Shown here: positions 17,224 to 26,482 of the stretch, one piece after another
Layout of the letters: every line of letters starts with the position of its first letter
How positions within the stretch are numbered: position 1 is the first letter of the stretch
Assembly: GCA_964432885.1 (NCBI GenBank)
Contig: CAYSPG010000023.1
Coordinates: 1-60,737 of the forward strand
DNA length: 60,737 nt
Reading direction: 5' to 3'
Origin: CAYSPG01 sp964432885
GTDB taxonomy: Bacteria > Bacteroidota > Bacteroidia > AKYH767-A > OLB10
Position numbers and translations under genes: made by a program
Notes under the pieces: model-generated
The model's database searches: none
What the model saw: the letters and a program-made list of their open reading frames with translations, nothing else
What the model was told of the DNA's origin: nothing

Positions 17224-17292
17224 CACAGATTCACAGATTTTAAGCCCTCCCCTTCGGGGAGGGTTGGGTGGGGCTCAACCTGTGAATCTGTG
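17224..17292. repeat. Composite palindromic intergenic element
   Basis: Outer 13-bp arms CACAGATTCACAG / CTGTGAATCTGTG (17224-17236, 17280-17292) enclose a second palindrome, CCCTCCCCTTCGGGGAGGG (17245-17263). The outer type reappears as half sites at 41693-41704 and as a hairpin at 42653-42725. It may double as a terminator for the lipoprotein gene. Confidence 0.75.
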
Positions 17293-17312
17293 ACTTCCTT
17301 CACACTTGCTGT

Positions 17313-17942
17313 ATGAAAAATTACTTTTTTTTCTTTGTTCTGCTTATCATTTTTATTCTGGCTACATTTTTTATTTCAGAAAAATGGCAAATACAATTGC
17401 TACACGACCCAACTTTTATTTTGCAAAAAGGAGGAATTATAGCAGCGTTTACAGGAATTGCATTGTTGGTAGCCGATGTACTTTTACCCGTGCCCTCAAG
17501 TTTAATTATGATATCTAATGGTGCTGTGTTTGGAATTTGGGTAGGAACACTTCTGTCAATGATAGGTGGTGTGCTTGCAACGTTAACCGGATTTTATCTT
17601 GGCAAAAAAAGTTCAACGCTTATCAATAAATTTATTTCTGATAAAGAACAACAGCGCGCACATGCTGTAATGCAAAAGTGGGGAATGACAGCGCTTATTG
17701 TTTCGCGCGCTATACCGGTGCTTGCCGAAAGCGTAAGTATAATAGCAGGCACAACACAAATGAAATGGAAACAAATTATTATTGCATCGGTAGTTGGTTT
17801 GCTGCCGGCTGCAGTTGTTTATGCAATAACAGGAGCATATTCGGTACAAATAGAAAATGTACTTTGGAGTTTTATTTTGGTAATAGGAATTGGTGGTGTT
17901 TTGTGGGTGGTAAGTGTTAAAGTAAGAAATAAAGAAATTTAA
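17313..17942 (+). CDS. VTT/TVP38 (DedA-superfamily) membrane protein
   Basis: 209 residues with about five membrane segments. The VTT core is clear: FTGIALLVADVLLPVPSSL, NGAVFGIWVGTLLSMIGG, LTGFYLGKKS, then the re-entrant motif SRAIPVLAESVSIIAGTTQM with its conserved Arg and Pro-rich turn. The superfamily includes lipid carrier flippases and scramblases. The substrate is not evident. The histidine kinase begins 41 bases after it and has its own promoter box overlapping this stop. Confidence 0.85.
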   Translation: MKNYFFFFVLLIIFILATFFISEKWQIQLLHDPTFILQKGGIIAAFTGIALLVADVLLPVPSSLIMISNGAVFGIWVGTLLSMIGGVLATLTGFYLGKKSSTLINKFISDKEQQRAHAVMQKWGMTALIVSRAIPVLAESVSIIAGTTQMKWKQIIIASVVGLLPAAVVYAITGAYSVQIENVLWSFILVIGIGGVLWVVSVKVRNKEI

Positions 17943-17947
17943 ATTTG
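17940..17947 (+). promoter_or_regulatory. -7 box for the histidine kinase gene
   Basis: TAAATTTG across the VTT stop codon, 36 bases before the kinase ATG. Confidence 0.45.
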
Positions 17948-17983
17948 CCTGAGAAATTGACTCCACTGTAGGCGTATCCACTT

Positions 17984-20050
17984 ATGAGAGCAATAACCAT
18001 TGCATTTTTATTTTTTGCTGTTTCCTGTTGCCACATGGCGGCACAGCCTGTCATTTTTGTTGGGGATGTAAATCAGGAACAAACTATTTCAAGTGTGTTT
18101 TATATTGAAGACAGCTTAGGAAAAATAAGTGCTGATGAAATTATGTCGGCACAATATGAAAATAATTTTTTATCCTCCTCAACAAACAACGTTGGCTTTA
18201 AAGAAACCATTGATAATTATTGGTTAAATTTTGAAATAGTAAACACATCCGGCCACGAAAACGAATGGCTTATTGATTTTGATAAATGGGTGTATGTTAG
18301 CCTATATGTAAAAGACAAAAAAGGAAATGTAACCGAAAAAGTTACCGGCCATTTGTTGCCTTTTTCGAAACGTGATTATGGTTCGTGCAACAAAAATTTA
18401 ATATCACTAAAATTAAAGCCGGACGAAATGGTAACCTGCTATGTAAAATTACAAACCACCATGGCTCATGTGCTGCGCCCGTCAAGTCTTAATTTTAAAA
18501 TTTATCATAAAGAATTTTATCTGGGAATGCGCAACAGGCAGGATGCAATTATTTCATTGTTTTCGGGAGTTTTTATGGTAATATTTTTATACAACCTGTT
18601 TATTTTTATTTCTACCAAAGACAAAAACTATTTATTGTATCTGGCTTTTGTTTTCTTCAACTTTTTGGTTGGCTTTCAAAACTTCGGTTATAATTTTGAG
18701 ATTTTAAAAAATGTTCAATGGTATCCGGGCATTTACAGCGATACCGAAATAGTATTTTCCACGATTTACGGCTTTATCATTCTTTCTTTTACCAATCGCT
18801 TTTTAAAAGTAAAAGAGCATTTTCCGTTATGGTATAAAGTTTTTCAGGTAATAAAAGTTTCTCTTATCATTATCCTTATTCCAGCGTTTATGGGATACGA
18901 TTTTATTGCCACAAATATTTCGGGGCTCATTGGGTTATTTACATTGCTTAGTGTAATGATAGTGGCCGTTAAATGCTATTTAAAAAAATTTCCATCATCG
19001 GGGTATTTTTTGTTGGCACAAAGTGCATTTATTATAGGGCTTATGGTTTACCTTATAAAAGAAATGATGGAAATACAAATGACTGATTTAACTACGTACA
19101 GCGCGCAGATAGGCGCTTCGGTTGAAGCGGTGTTATTTTCGTTTGCATTGGCTAACCGCATAAATATTTTGGAAAAAGACAACAAACAAAAGCAACAGGA
19201 TATTATAACCCAATTGCGCGAAAACGAATTGCTGCAAACAAAAGTTAATCGCGAGTTGGAAGAAAAAGTGGAAGAGCGTACGGCAGAATTAAAATCAACG
19301 CAGGCGCAATTAGTGCAACGCGAAAAACTTGCTGCATTGGGACAACTCACTGCAGGTGTGGCGCACGAAATAAAAAATCCATTGAATTTTGTTACCAATT
19401 TTTCGGAAATGAGCCGTCATCTTATTGATGAATTAAAATCTGAGAACAACCCTGATGTAAAATCCGAAATAATAAACAACATTGCTTTTAATCTTGACAA
19501 AATAAGATTTCATGGCAAACGTGCAGATAGTATTATTAATAACATGCTGCTGCATAGCCGAACTTCGTCAGGAAAAAAGCAGCCAACCGACATAAATGCC
19601 ATGTGCGATGAATGCATGAAACTTTCTTTTGCAAGTGTAAATGCAAACTCACCTGACTTTAATTGTAAAATTGAAACACAGTATGCTCAAAACATTCCTG
19701 TAGTTGATATGGTATCTCAAGATGTATCGCGTGTAATTTTTAATATGCTAAGCAATGCATTTGATGCCATTAAAATAAAAGGAGGCGAAGGAAAAATAAA
19801 TATTACCACATTGCTTTCGGGCAAATCTGTGCTGATAAAAATAAAAGACAATGGCTGCGGAATTCCCGAAAAAATTAAGGCTAAAATTTTTCAACCCTTT
19901 TTTACCACCAAAGAAACGCAGGCTGGTACCGGCTTGGGGTTAAGCATTAGTTTTGATATTATAAAAGCACAAGGCGGAGAAATAATTGTTGAATCAGCAG
20001 AAAATTTGTTTACCGAGTTTACCATTATGCTTCCGCTCGCGTCAGCGTAA
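17984..20050 (+). CDS. 7TMR-DISM sensor histidine kinase
   Basis: 688 residues: a signal peptide, an extracellular 7TMR-DISMED2-like beta domain (about 30-175, DNYWLNFEIVNTSGHENEW), seven membrane segments (about 185-390), a coiled coil (NRELEEKVEERTAELKSTQ), then a kinase core. His461 lies in GVAHEIKNPLNF (H box). The ATPase domain shows FNMLSNAFDAI (N box), IKDNGCGIPEKI (G1), FQPFFTTKETQAGTGLGLS (F and G2). No receiver domain and no response regulator gene is next to it, so its partner is elsewhere. The extracellular domain family is thought to bind carbohydrate-like ligands. Neighbour: VTT membrane protein upstream. Confidence 0.93.
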   Translation: MRAITIAFLFFAVSCCHMAAQPVIFVGDVNQEQTISSVFYIEDSLGKISADEIMSAQYENNFLSSSTNNVGFKETIDNYWLNFEIVNTSGHENEWLIDFDKWVYVSLYVKDKKGNVTEKVTGHLLPFSKRDYGSCNKNLISLKLKPDEMVTCYVKLQTTMAHVLRPSSLNFKIYHKEFYLGMRNRQDAIISLFSGVFMVIFLYNLFIFISTKDKNYLLYLAFVFFNFLVGFQNFGYNFEILKNVQWYPGIYSDTEIVFSTIYGFIILSFTNRFLKVKEHFPLWYKVFQVIKVSLIIILIPAFMGYDFIATNISGLIGLFTLLSVMIVAVKCYLKKFPSSGYFLLAQSAFIIGLMVYLIKEMMEIQMTDLTTYSAQIGASVEAVLFSFALANRINILEKDNKQKQQDIITQLRENELLQTKVNRELEEKVEERTAELKSTQAQLVQREKLAALGQLTAGVAHEIKNPLNFVTNFSEMSRHLIDELKSENNPDVKSEIINNIAFNLDKIRFHGKRADSIINNMLLHSRTSSGKKQPTDINAMCDECMKLSFASVNANSPDFNCKIETQYAQNIPVVDMVSQDVSRVIFNMLSNAFDAIKIKGGEGKINITTLLSGKSVLIKIKDNGCGIPEKIKAKIFQPFFTTKETQAGTGLGLSISFDIIKAQGGEIIVESAENLFTEFTIMLPLASA

Positions 20051-20122
20051 ATATTTTGGAAGCAGGTTTTCAATTAACGCTTGTTTTTAAAAGTTACTCC
20101 TAAAGAAAATTGTTTTTACATA

Positions 20123-20151
20123 GACCCCTCGGCAAGCTCGGGGTCTTTTTT
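20123..20151 (+). terminator. Intrinsic terminator after the kinase
   Basis: GACCCC/GGGGTC stem with an 11-base loop and a six-T tail, reaching the stop of the convergent ACMSD gene. Confidence 0.65.
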
Positions 20152-21166
20152 AAGAGTCAATAAAAAACTCTTTTTTCATCCCCAGCCATTCCAAAGCCGA
20201 ACCGTGTAATAATTTTTCTTTTGTTGTAATGTCATAAGGCATGCTGTCAATCAAACTTCCCGGCACATTTTCGCCAAGAGGAAAAGGATAGTCTGAACCC
20301 AAAGCAACTTTGCCTGCTCCAAACAAGTCAATTACAAAATCAAGCACCTTTGGATCGTGCACCAAACTGTCGAGCCAAAATTTTCCCACATAATCGCGTG
20401 GGTTTTTGTTGTTATGAATAGCAACCAAATCGGGGCGGCAATGGAAGCCATGTTCAATGCGTCCGAGTGTAGAAGGAAAACTCCCTCCTCCATGTGCAAA
20501 TGCAACTTTTAATTGTGGAAGTTTTTCGAACACCCCACCAAAAATCATAGAACAAATAGCACGCGAAGTTTCAGCTGGCATACCCACTAACCACGGCAAC
20601 CAATAACGCTGTATGTGTTGCTCACCCATCATATTCCATGGATGAATAAAAACGGCTGCGCCTAATTTTTGCGCTGTTTCAAAAATGGGCATCAGTGCAA
20701 GTGAGCCTAAGTTCCAGTCATCAATAACATGCGAGCCTATTTGCACACCTCGCAAACCTATTTGCATACAGCGCTCCAATTCCTGCACAGCAAGTTCAGG
20801 TGCCTGAAGCGGGATAGTTCCTAACCCTACAAACCGTTTTGGATACTTGTGCACAATGGCAGCAATATGGTCATTCAAAAATTTTGAAAGCTCTAAGCAA
20901 TCCAATGGTTTTGCAGAATACGAAAACATAACAGGTATGGTTGAAAGCACTTGCACATGCACACCATGTGCATCGCACTCATGCATTCGCTTTTCGGCAC
21001 TCCAGCAATTGTCTTCTATCTCTCTAAAAAACTTATCTCCAATCATCATGCGTGCACAACAGGGTTTGTGATGATCTAAAGAAATAAAACCGCCATAGCC
21101 AAACTTTTGCGCCCAGTTGGGCATGTGTTCGGGTATGATGTGTGTGTGGATGTCTATTTTAAGCAT
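20150..21166 (-). CDS. 2-amino-3-carboxymuconate-6-semialdehyde decarboxylase (ACMSD)
   Basis: 338 residues, full length for ACMSD. The enzyme decarboxylates aminocarboxymuconate semialdehyde in the kynurenine route, diverting carbon from NAD synthesis to oxidation. It belongs to the amidohydrolase superfamily with one Zn. Visible: IDIHTHIIPE (His7, His9), FGYGGFISLDHH, ENCWSAEKRM, LSTIPVMFSYSAKPLD, FIHPWNMMG, WLPWLVGMPAETSRAICSM, FAHGGGSFPSTLGRI and LGSDYPFPLGE (metal Asp). These closely match the human and bacterial enzymes as I remember them. The dehydrogenase for the next step is at 26495, about 5 kb away on the other strand, so the pathway genes are close but not in one operon. Confidence 0.93.
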   Translation of the reverse strand: MLKIDIHTHIIPEHMPNWAQKFGYGGFISLDHHKPCCARMMIGDKFFREIEDNCWSAEKRMHECDAHGVHVQVLSTIPVMFSYSAKPLDCLELSKFLNDHIAAIVHKYPKRFVGLGTIPLQAPELAVQELERCMQIGLRGVQIGSHVIDDWNLGSLALMPIFETAQKLGAAVFIHPWNMMGEQHIQRYWLPWLVGMPAETSRAICSMIFGGVFEKLPQLKVAFAHGGGSFPSTLGRIEHGFHCRPDLVAIHNNKNPRDYVGKFWLDSLVHDPKVLDFVIDLFGAGKVALGSDYPFPLGENVPGSLIDSMPYDITTKEKLLHGSALEWLGMKKEFFIDS

Positions 21167-21221
21167 AAACTAATTTTACCTTAGAGGTAATTTGTCCAAA
21201 GATAGAAGTTGCTATAATATT

Positions 21222-21647
21222 TTATTTTTTCTTTTTTTCTCTTGCCAACTCATCATCAATAATAACAGCCTGAAAGATATAAGACTTCAGTAAATCTATA
21301 TCAATATCTTTTGCATCAGAAAAATAGCGGCAATACATTTGCTTGCGTTTTCCTTTTTCAAGATAGTTTATCTCGTCATCCATCAAATAGCCATTTACAA
21401 ATCCCAGTTCTATGCGTTTCATACGCACATTTCCCCACATAACTGACGGAGGCCATATAAAACACATGCGCTTGTGCCTGTAAAAAAACGGAACATTATA
21501 AGCAAGCTTTTCGGTTACATCAGGAATGCAGTTGTAAATAATTTTACGAAGTACATCCACTACTTTATATTCTTCTTCAGGTAAAAAATCATAAAATTCT
21601 TCTACATATTTAAAAGAAACATTTTGCATTTTTCGTTTTGCCGCCAT
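21222..21647 (-). CDS. DUF1801-like protein
   Basis: 141 residues, cytoplasmic. The pattern FYDFLPEEEYKVVDVLRKIIYNCIPDVTEKLAYNVPFFY, then ERKR-type basic segments and MKRIELGFVNGYLMDDEIN, matches DUF1801 (YdhG-like) proteins, small alpha/beta proteins of unknown function. The tail is Lys-rich (EKKKK). It is divergent from the DUF2157-like pair at 21714 with a 66-bp gap. Confidence 0.75.
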   Translation of the reverse strand: MAAKRKMQNVSFKYVEEFYDFLPEEEYKVVDVLRKIIYNCIPDVTEKLAYNVPFFYRHKRMCFIWPPSVMWGNVRMKRIELGFVNGYLMDDEINYLEKGKRKQMYCRYFSDAKDIDIDLLKSYIFQAVIIDDELAREKKKK

Positions 21648-21713
21648 ATTCTTATTATTGAGGAATAATTAATTTACCATCAACATTAATTTTTCAAATT
21701 TAGAATTTTGAAA

Positions 21714-22694
21714 ATGTACGAACAACTAATTTTAAAATATTTACATAACAACGGCATTATTTCTGATGCGTTATTTCATAAAATAAAAGAGCATCTTTCT
21801 TCAAAACTTTTTTCTGTACACTATGAGTTGCGATTGCTCCTTTACCTTGGAGTAACCGTGTTAAGCAGTGGGCTCGGAATTTTAATTTATAAAAACTACC
21901 AGGCCATTGGGCACAACATTATTATAATGGCGGTAGCGGCAGTTTCGTTTTTGTGTCTTGGTTACTGTATGTATAACAAAAAGCCTTTTAGCACACAGCA
22001 AGTATTGTCATCAGGAATTATTTTTGATTACGTGGCATTGCTTGGCTGCCTAACCTTTGCCACATTATCGGGCTACTTGCAATTTCAATATAAAATTTTT
22101 GGTGATCATTTTGGGCTAATGGCTTTAATTCCTTGCTGTGTGTTCTTTGTATGTGCATACCTTTTTGACCACAAAGGAATTTTATCCATTGCCATTGCGG
22201 CCTTGTATGCATGGGCCGGCCTTAGTATAACTCCACGCGAAATAATTTCAGGGGCAAATCAATCATCCTCTCTTTTTATTTATACAGGCTTTGTGCTTGG
22301 GTTAGTTATGGCCGGGGCTGCTATAGCAACAAAAAAATATGCCTTTAAAAAGCATTTTGAGTTTACGTATGCAAACTTTGCGTTGCATACTTTATTTATT
22401 ACTACGCTCAGCGGATTGCTTAACGAAAGTTTTAAGGTGGTTTATTTTTTATTGCTTGCCACGTGTGTGTTTTGCGCAATCGTTTACTCCAAGAAAGAAA
22501 AATCGTTTTATTTTTTTCTGTGTTCTGTTGTGTACGGCTACGTTGGTATTTCGTATTGTTTTATTACACTGCTAAACGAAATGAATTTTTTTGACCCTGT
22601 TTTTTACTTTGCTTATTTTATTTTTTCGGGATGGGCCGTAATGCGTTTGCTAAAAGATTTCAGAACTAAATACAAAAACAATGATGCAGTATAA
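21714..22694 (+). CDS. DUF2157-like polytopic membrane protein (first of a pair)
   Basis: 326 residues. A cytoplasmic N-terminal helix (YEQLILKYLHNNGIISDALFHKIKEHL) is followed by about ten membrane segments, starting LRLLLYLGVTVLSSGLGILIY. The N-terminal layout, a short helical domain and then alternating membrane pairs, is that of DUF2157 proteins. ATG 21714 was preferred to a TTG six bases upstream. Its last 14 bases overlap the next gene, so the two are translationally coupled. Function unknown. Confidence 0.75.
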   Translation: MYEQLILKYLHNNGIISDALFHKIKEHLSSKLFSVHYELRLLLYLGVTVLSSGLGILIYKNYQAIGHNIIIMAVAAVSFLCLGYCMYNKKPFSTQQVLSSGIIFDYVALLGCLTFATLSGYLQFQYKIFGDHFGLMALIPCCVFFVCAYLFDHKGILSIAIAALYAWAGLSITPREIISGANQSSSLFIYTGFVLGLVMAGAAIATKKYAFKKHFEFTYANFALHTLFITTLSGLLNESFKVVYFLLLATCVFCAIVYSKKEKSFYFFLCSVVYGYVGISYCFITLLNEMNFFDPVFYFAYFIFSGWAVMRLLKDFRTKYKNNDAV

Positions 22695-23859
22695 TAAGAA
22701 GTGGATTGAAAATTTAATGGCCCAGCAAACTGCATTGCAGTGGTTAAGAAATGGGCGATTAGATAAAAAGGAGTTGGCCGATATTGTTGCTAAAACCAAA
22801 ACAGAATACAAGCATACTGCATTGCTTCCTCGCATTGGCTATGGTTTTTTTACACTTGTAATTTCGCTTGGAGGATTAGGGTTATTTGCGTTGATGGCTT
22901 CTTCAATTTTTAACTCTGCAGGCTGGCTTTATTTTTTGATTATTGCCGGTGTTTTATTTTTTATTCAAAACCGGTTTGTAAAAAACCGAAACTATTTTTC
23001 AAATGGCATTGATGACATGTTGCAACATTTATGCTTGTACGCTTTGCTTTTTTCTGTGGGATGGATGGTGTTTTACGAGTCGCAATTTGAAAGTAGCTTG
23101 ATTATTTTATTTGCTGCAATAGGATGTGTAATCTATTTTTTTGCTGCTAAATTTTTTGTTGATTCATGGTTTGCGCTTCTCTCCTTTGTGTTTTTAATTG
23201 CGTTTGAGTTTTTAGTGCTTCAAAAAATTGGAGGAATTATTTTTGACCTGATGCCTTTTATTATCATGCTGGCTACATGGCCGGTTTTGCTGTTTGCCAT
23301 CAATGCACACCAAAAAATTATTTACCTGTCTTATCATACCTGTTTTAGCGTTTTGCAAATTGCTGCGCTCATTTTACTTTATGCTGCAGGAAATTATTTT
23401 GTAGTAAATGAAGCGCGGCAAGCCTTGTTTGGCACTGATGGTTTTATTCCGATGTTTTTGTTGTTGAAAATTTTCTTTTATGCCTATACCATTATTTTTC
23501 CTCTGGCGCTTATTTATTATGGACTAAAAAATAAAAGTGCATTAGCGGTTAGATTAGGGATACTGTTTTCAATTGCAGCGGTACTTACCATAAAATATTA
23601 CCACCATATAATGCCTGTTGAATTTGCGCTTATTGCAGGTGGCGTTTTTCTTTCGTTGCTTGCATGGTATTGCATAAAAAAACTAAAACCAAATTTTCAT
23701 CACATCACGTCAGAAGATAATGGAGAAAGCGGAATGTTAATGCCCGCTGCTGAAGCGCTGGCAATATTAAATGCGTTAAAAATGCCTGCTGTAAAACAAC
23801 AAGAGTTTAAGTTTGGTGACGGAAGCACCGGAGGCGGTGGGGCAACAGGAGGCTTTTAA
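22681..23859 (+). CDS. DUF4401/DUF2157-like membrane protein with glycine-rich tail (second of a pair)
   Basis: 392 residues with about ten membrane segments (FFTLVISLGGLGLFALMA, LIIAGVLFFIQNRF and so on) and a soluble N-terminal helix like its partner (TALQWLRNGRLDKKELADIVAKT). The C-terminus ends FGDGSTGGGGATGGF, a glycine tail of the kind seen on TPM-domain and similar membrane proteins. It overlaps the preceding gene by 14 bases and ends 2 bases before the convergent frr stop. Probably forms a complex with the partner; function unknown. Confidence 0.75.
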   Translation: MMQYNKKWIENLMAQQTALQWLRNGRLDKKELADIVAKTKTEYKHTALLPRIGYGFFTLVISLGGLGLFALMASSIFNSAGWLYFLIIAGVLFFIQNRFVKNRNYFSNGIDDMLQHLCLYALLFSVGWMVFYESQFESSLIILFAAIGCVIYFFAAKFFVDSWFALLSFVFLIAFEFLVLQKIGGIIFDLMPFIIMLATWPVLLFAINAHQKIIYLSYHTCFSVLQIAALILLYAAGNYFVVNEARQALFGTDGFIPMFLLLKIFFYAYTIIFPLALIYYGLKNKSALAVRLGILFSIAAVLTIKYYHHIMPVEFALIAGGVFLSLLAWYCIKKLKPNFHHITSEDNGESGMLMPAAEALAILNALKMPAVKQQEFKFGDGSTGGGGATGGF

Positions 23860-23861
23860 TA

Positions 23862-24425
23862 CTACACGGTCATTATCTCTTTCTCTTTAGCATCAAGATG
23901 TTTGTCAACTTTTAAAACAAACTGATCGGTAAGTTGCTGAATTTTTAATTCGGCTTCCTTAGCTTCATCTTCAGTAATACCTTTTTTCAAATCTTTTTTA
24001 ATAGCATCGTTAGCTTCTTTGCGCGCTGTTCTTATTCCTACTTTGCAATGCTCGCCTTCGGCCTTGCACTTTTTTACAAGTTCTTTTCTGCGCTCTTCTG
24101 TTAACGGTGGCACCGAAATGCGAATAATGTTCCCATCATTTTGTGGATTAAAACCAAGGTTAGCAACTTGTATTGCTTTTTCAATGGGCTGCAGCATTCC
24201 TTTTTCCCATGGCTGAATTACAATGGTGCGCGCATCGGGTGAGTTTACGTTTGCCACCTGGCTAAGCGGTGTATTGGTGCCATAATAATCTACGTGTATG
24301 TTTTCAAGCATTTGAGGATTAGCCCGGCCAGCACGGATTTTTGTTAATTCTCCTTCCAGATGAACAATTGATTTGTTCATGTGAGACTGCATTGTGTCAA
24401 GTATTTTTTTTGCAACTTCGTTCAT
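23862..24425 (-). CDS. frr: Ribosome recycling factor
   Basis: 187 residues, the family length. With EF-G it splits the post-termination ribosome. The three-helix bundle and its small beta domain are readable: MNKSIVHLEGELTKIRAGRANP, VANVNSPDARTIVIQPWEKGM, NPQNDGNIIRISVPPLTEERR, KVGIRTARKEANDAIKK. All the usual conserved basic residues on helix 1 (KIRAGRANP) are present. pyrH, the common partner of frr, is not next to it; here the neighbour is miaE in the same direction. Confidence 0.97.
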   Translation of the reverse strand: MNEVAKKILDTMQSHMNKSIVHLEGELTKIRAGRANPQMLENIHVDYYGTNTPLSQVANVNSPDARTIVIQPWEKGMLQPIEKAIQVANLGFNPQNDGNIIRISVPPLTEERRKELVKKCKAEGEHCKVGIRTARKEANDAIKKDLKKGITEDEAKEAELKIQQLTDQFVLKVDKHLDAKEKEIMTV

Positions 24426-24464
24426 GTGGTTGATTTTTAAGAGGGGTAAAAATAAAAAATATTT

Positions 24465-25049
24465 TTAGTGAAGAGCTGCTTTAATAGGAAGCGCTTTGCA
24501 AATATGTGCTTCTTCTTCAACTAACTCTTCCAAACGTCTATACACTTCGGCTTTGTTGTAATACTCCAATGCCATCTTCACAAAAATATTTCCATGTTTA
24601 GCTTCAGATGCCCACAGCATTTTATAAAACTTTTTTAGCTCATCGTCTTGTAATGCATCCGCTACGAGTCGAAACCGCTCTGTGCCGCGGCATTCAATTA
24701 CGGATGCAAGCAACATTCGGTCAAGTAATCTTTCAACGGGTTTGCTTCTGCACAACGCAAGCAGTTGTTTTATATACAAGTCTTCGGGCATTTCGCTTTT
24801 TAACTGCACGCCTCGCTTTTCCATAATAGAATATACTTGCTGAAAATGCTCCAGTTCTTCCAATGCCGTTTCAATTAACTCAGGAATTATTCTTGTTTTA
24901 TCAGGACACTTTGCAACAAAGCTCATGGCCATTGATGATGCTTTGCGCTCGCAATCGGCATGATCTTGTAAAAAAGAATCAAAGTCATTCATAACAGCCT
25001 CAACCCATTCTTTAGGAGTATCAAATTTTAAATCGAGAGAAAGTTTCAT
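24465..25049 (-). CDS. miaE: tRNA-(ms2io6A37)-hydroxylase
   Basis: 194 residues. A diiron enzyme that hydroxylates the isopentenyl group of ms2i6A37 in tRNA. Metal-ligand helices: DHADCERKASSMAMSF, ALEELEHFQQVY, ECRGTERF and SEAKHGNIF, a ferritin-like four-helix arrangement. ATG 25049 (MKLSLDLKFDTP) was chosen over the ATG at 25076 because MiaE proteins start this way and because a TATTTTTG box (25078-25085) would put the transcript start at or downstream of the earlier ATG. It diverges from the GT2 gene with only about 40 bases between starts. Confidence 0.9.
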   Translation of the reverse strand: MKLSLDLKFDTPKEWVEAVMNDFDSFLQDHADCERKASSMAMSFVAKCPDKTRIIPELIETALEELEHFQQVYSIMEKRGVQLKSEMPEDLYIKQLLALCRSKPVERLLDRMLLASVIECRGTERFRLVADALQDDELKKFYKMLWASEAKHGNIFVKMALEYYNKAEVYRRLEELVEEEAHICKALPIKAALH

Positions 25050-25077
25050 TAACTGGATGCTTAATACATTTGTCATG

Positions 25078-25085
25078 CAAAAATA
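25078..25085 (-). promoter_or_regulatory. -7 promoter box of miaE
   Basis: TATTTTTG on the minus strand fits TAnnTTTG; predicted transcription start near 25072, which supports the start codon at 25049. Confidence 0.5.
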
Positions 25086-25089
25086 ACAT

Positions 25090-26379
25090 TTGCATTTTGT
25101 TGTGATTAAATCAAAGCCGCATATTAAATCCTATCTTGAAAAAAACCGCTTTTGCGAAATACTATTGCCAGAAACGATTGCTGCCACCACACATCTTATT
25201 GTAGTTATTCCATGCTATAACGAGCCGGAAATTTTAAAAACACTTCAATCGCTGTGGCAATGCAACAAAACTTTTTGTGCTGTTGAAGTAATTGTTATTA
25301 TCAATTCATCCGAAAAAGAAAACAATGATGTGCTTGCACAAAATACTGTTTCGGAAACGGACTGTAAAAAATGGTTTTCTGAAAACAACACAACTAACTT
25401 AAATGGATTTGTAGTGCATATCAAAAATCTACCACACAAACATGCCGGTGTGGGACTTGCACGAAAAATAGGAATGGATGAAGCTGCCGAACGATTCAAT
25501 CAAATAAAAAATGACACTGGAGTTATCGTTTGCCTGGATGCAGATTGTACAGTAGAAAAAAATTATTTAACAGAGATAGAAAAGCATTTTTCACAAAATG
25601 AAAAAGCAACGGGCTGCTCTATCTATTTTGAACATCCTTTGCAGGGAAATGATTTTGAAGAAAAAAATTACCAGGCGATAGTTAATTACGAATTATTCCT
25701 ACGATACTATAAGTTGTCAGTAACCTATACGGGATTCCCATATTACTTCCATACTATAGGTTCCAGTATGGCGGTGAGAAATTATGCGTATCAAAAACAA
25801 GGAGGCATGAACCGGAGAAAAGCCGGAGAAGATTTTTATTTTCTGCACAAGATTTTTCCGCTTGGTGATTTTACTGAGTTGAACTCAACATCTGTAATTC
25901 CATCACCGCGAAAATCAATGCGCGTTCCCTTTGGAACCGGAAGTGCTGTTACAAAATATTTGGAACAGAATAACGAAGAATACCTGACATATAATTTTCA
26001 ATCATTCATTGATTTAAAAATTTTGTTTTCATCAGTCGAAAAAATGTTTGATAAAAATAAAAGCGCTGATGAGTGGCTGAATGATTTCCCGATAGCAATA
26101 AAAACGTTTCTCCTCCAAAATAATTTTCAAAATAAATTACAAGAACTTCAGCAACACAGCGCTTCACCAAAAATGTTTACCAAGCGTTTTTACAATTGGT
26201 TTGATGGATTTATGGTTTTAAAATTTGTTCACTTTGCGCGCGATAACTTTTATCCGAATAAGGAAATTACATCACAGGTTAAAATTCTTTTATCGGAAAT
26301 AAATATTCTATCAAGCAGTGATGATAAAAAAGAAATGTTACTGCTTCTAAGAAAAATTGAGCGAGAAAGAGTTCATTAG
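25090..26379 (+). CDS. Family 2 glycosyltransferase
   Basis: 429 residues from a TTG (or a GTG 12 bases later); no ATG is available before the catalytic fold. The GT-A core reads LIVVIPCYNEPEILKTLQSL, HKHAGVGLARKIGMDEA, then VIVCLDADCTVEKNYL (DxD-like DAD) and MNRRKAGEDFYFLHKI (the acceptor-loop ED). It should add a sugar from a nucleotide donor; donor and acceptor cannot be assigned. No polymerisation or membrane segments. It is divergent from miaE. The odd start and the tight intergenic space leave the true N-terminus open. Confidence 0.8.
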   Translation: MHFVVIKSKPHIKSYLEKNRFCEILLPETIAATTHLIVVIPCYNEPEILKTLQSLWQCNKTFCAVEVIVIINSSEKENNDVLAQNTVSETDCKKWFSENNTTNLNGFVVHIKNLPHKHAGVGLARKIGMDEAAERFNQIKNDTGVIVCLDADCTVEKNYLTEIEKHFSQNEKATGCSIYFEHPLQGNDFEEKNYQAIVNYELFLRYYKLSVTYTGFPYYFHTIGSSMAVRNYAYQKQGGMNRRKAGEDFYFLHKIFPLGDFTELNSTSVIPSPRKSMRVPFGTGSAVTKYLEQNNEEYLTYNFQSFIDLKILFSSVEKMFDKNKSADEWLNDFPIAIKTFLLQNNFQNKLQELQQHSASPKMFTKRFYNWFDGFMVLKFVHFARDNFYPNKEITSQVKILLSEINILSSSDDKKEMLLLLRKIERERVH

Positions 26380-26389
26380 GAAACAAATC

Positions 26390-26463
26390 GCGCTGAGGCT
26401 CAGAGAGCGCTCAGGTTCTGAATCGATTATTTTTCTCTGCGTCCCTGCGCCTTCGCGTTCAAT
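26390..26463. repeat. Dispersed CGCAGAG-type repeat
   Basis: The reverse complement of 26431-26463 reads TTGAACGCGAAGGCGCAGGG then ACGCAGAGAAAAA and is close to the element at 32888-32923 inside the M28 peptidase signal peptide. The left part (GCGCTGAGGCTCAGAGAG) forms a partial complement. Confidence 0.6.
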
Positions 26464-26482
26464 CCAAACCCAAAAATCTGAT

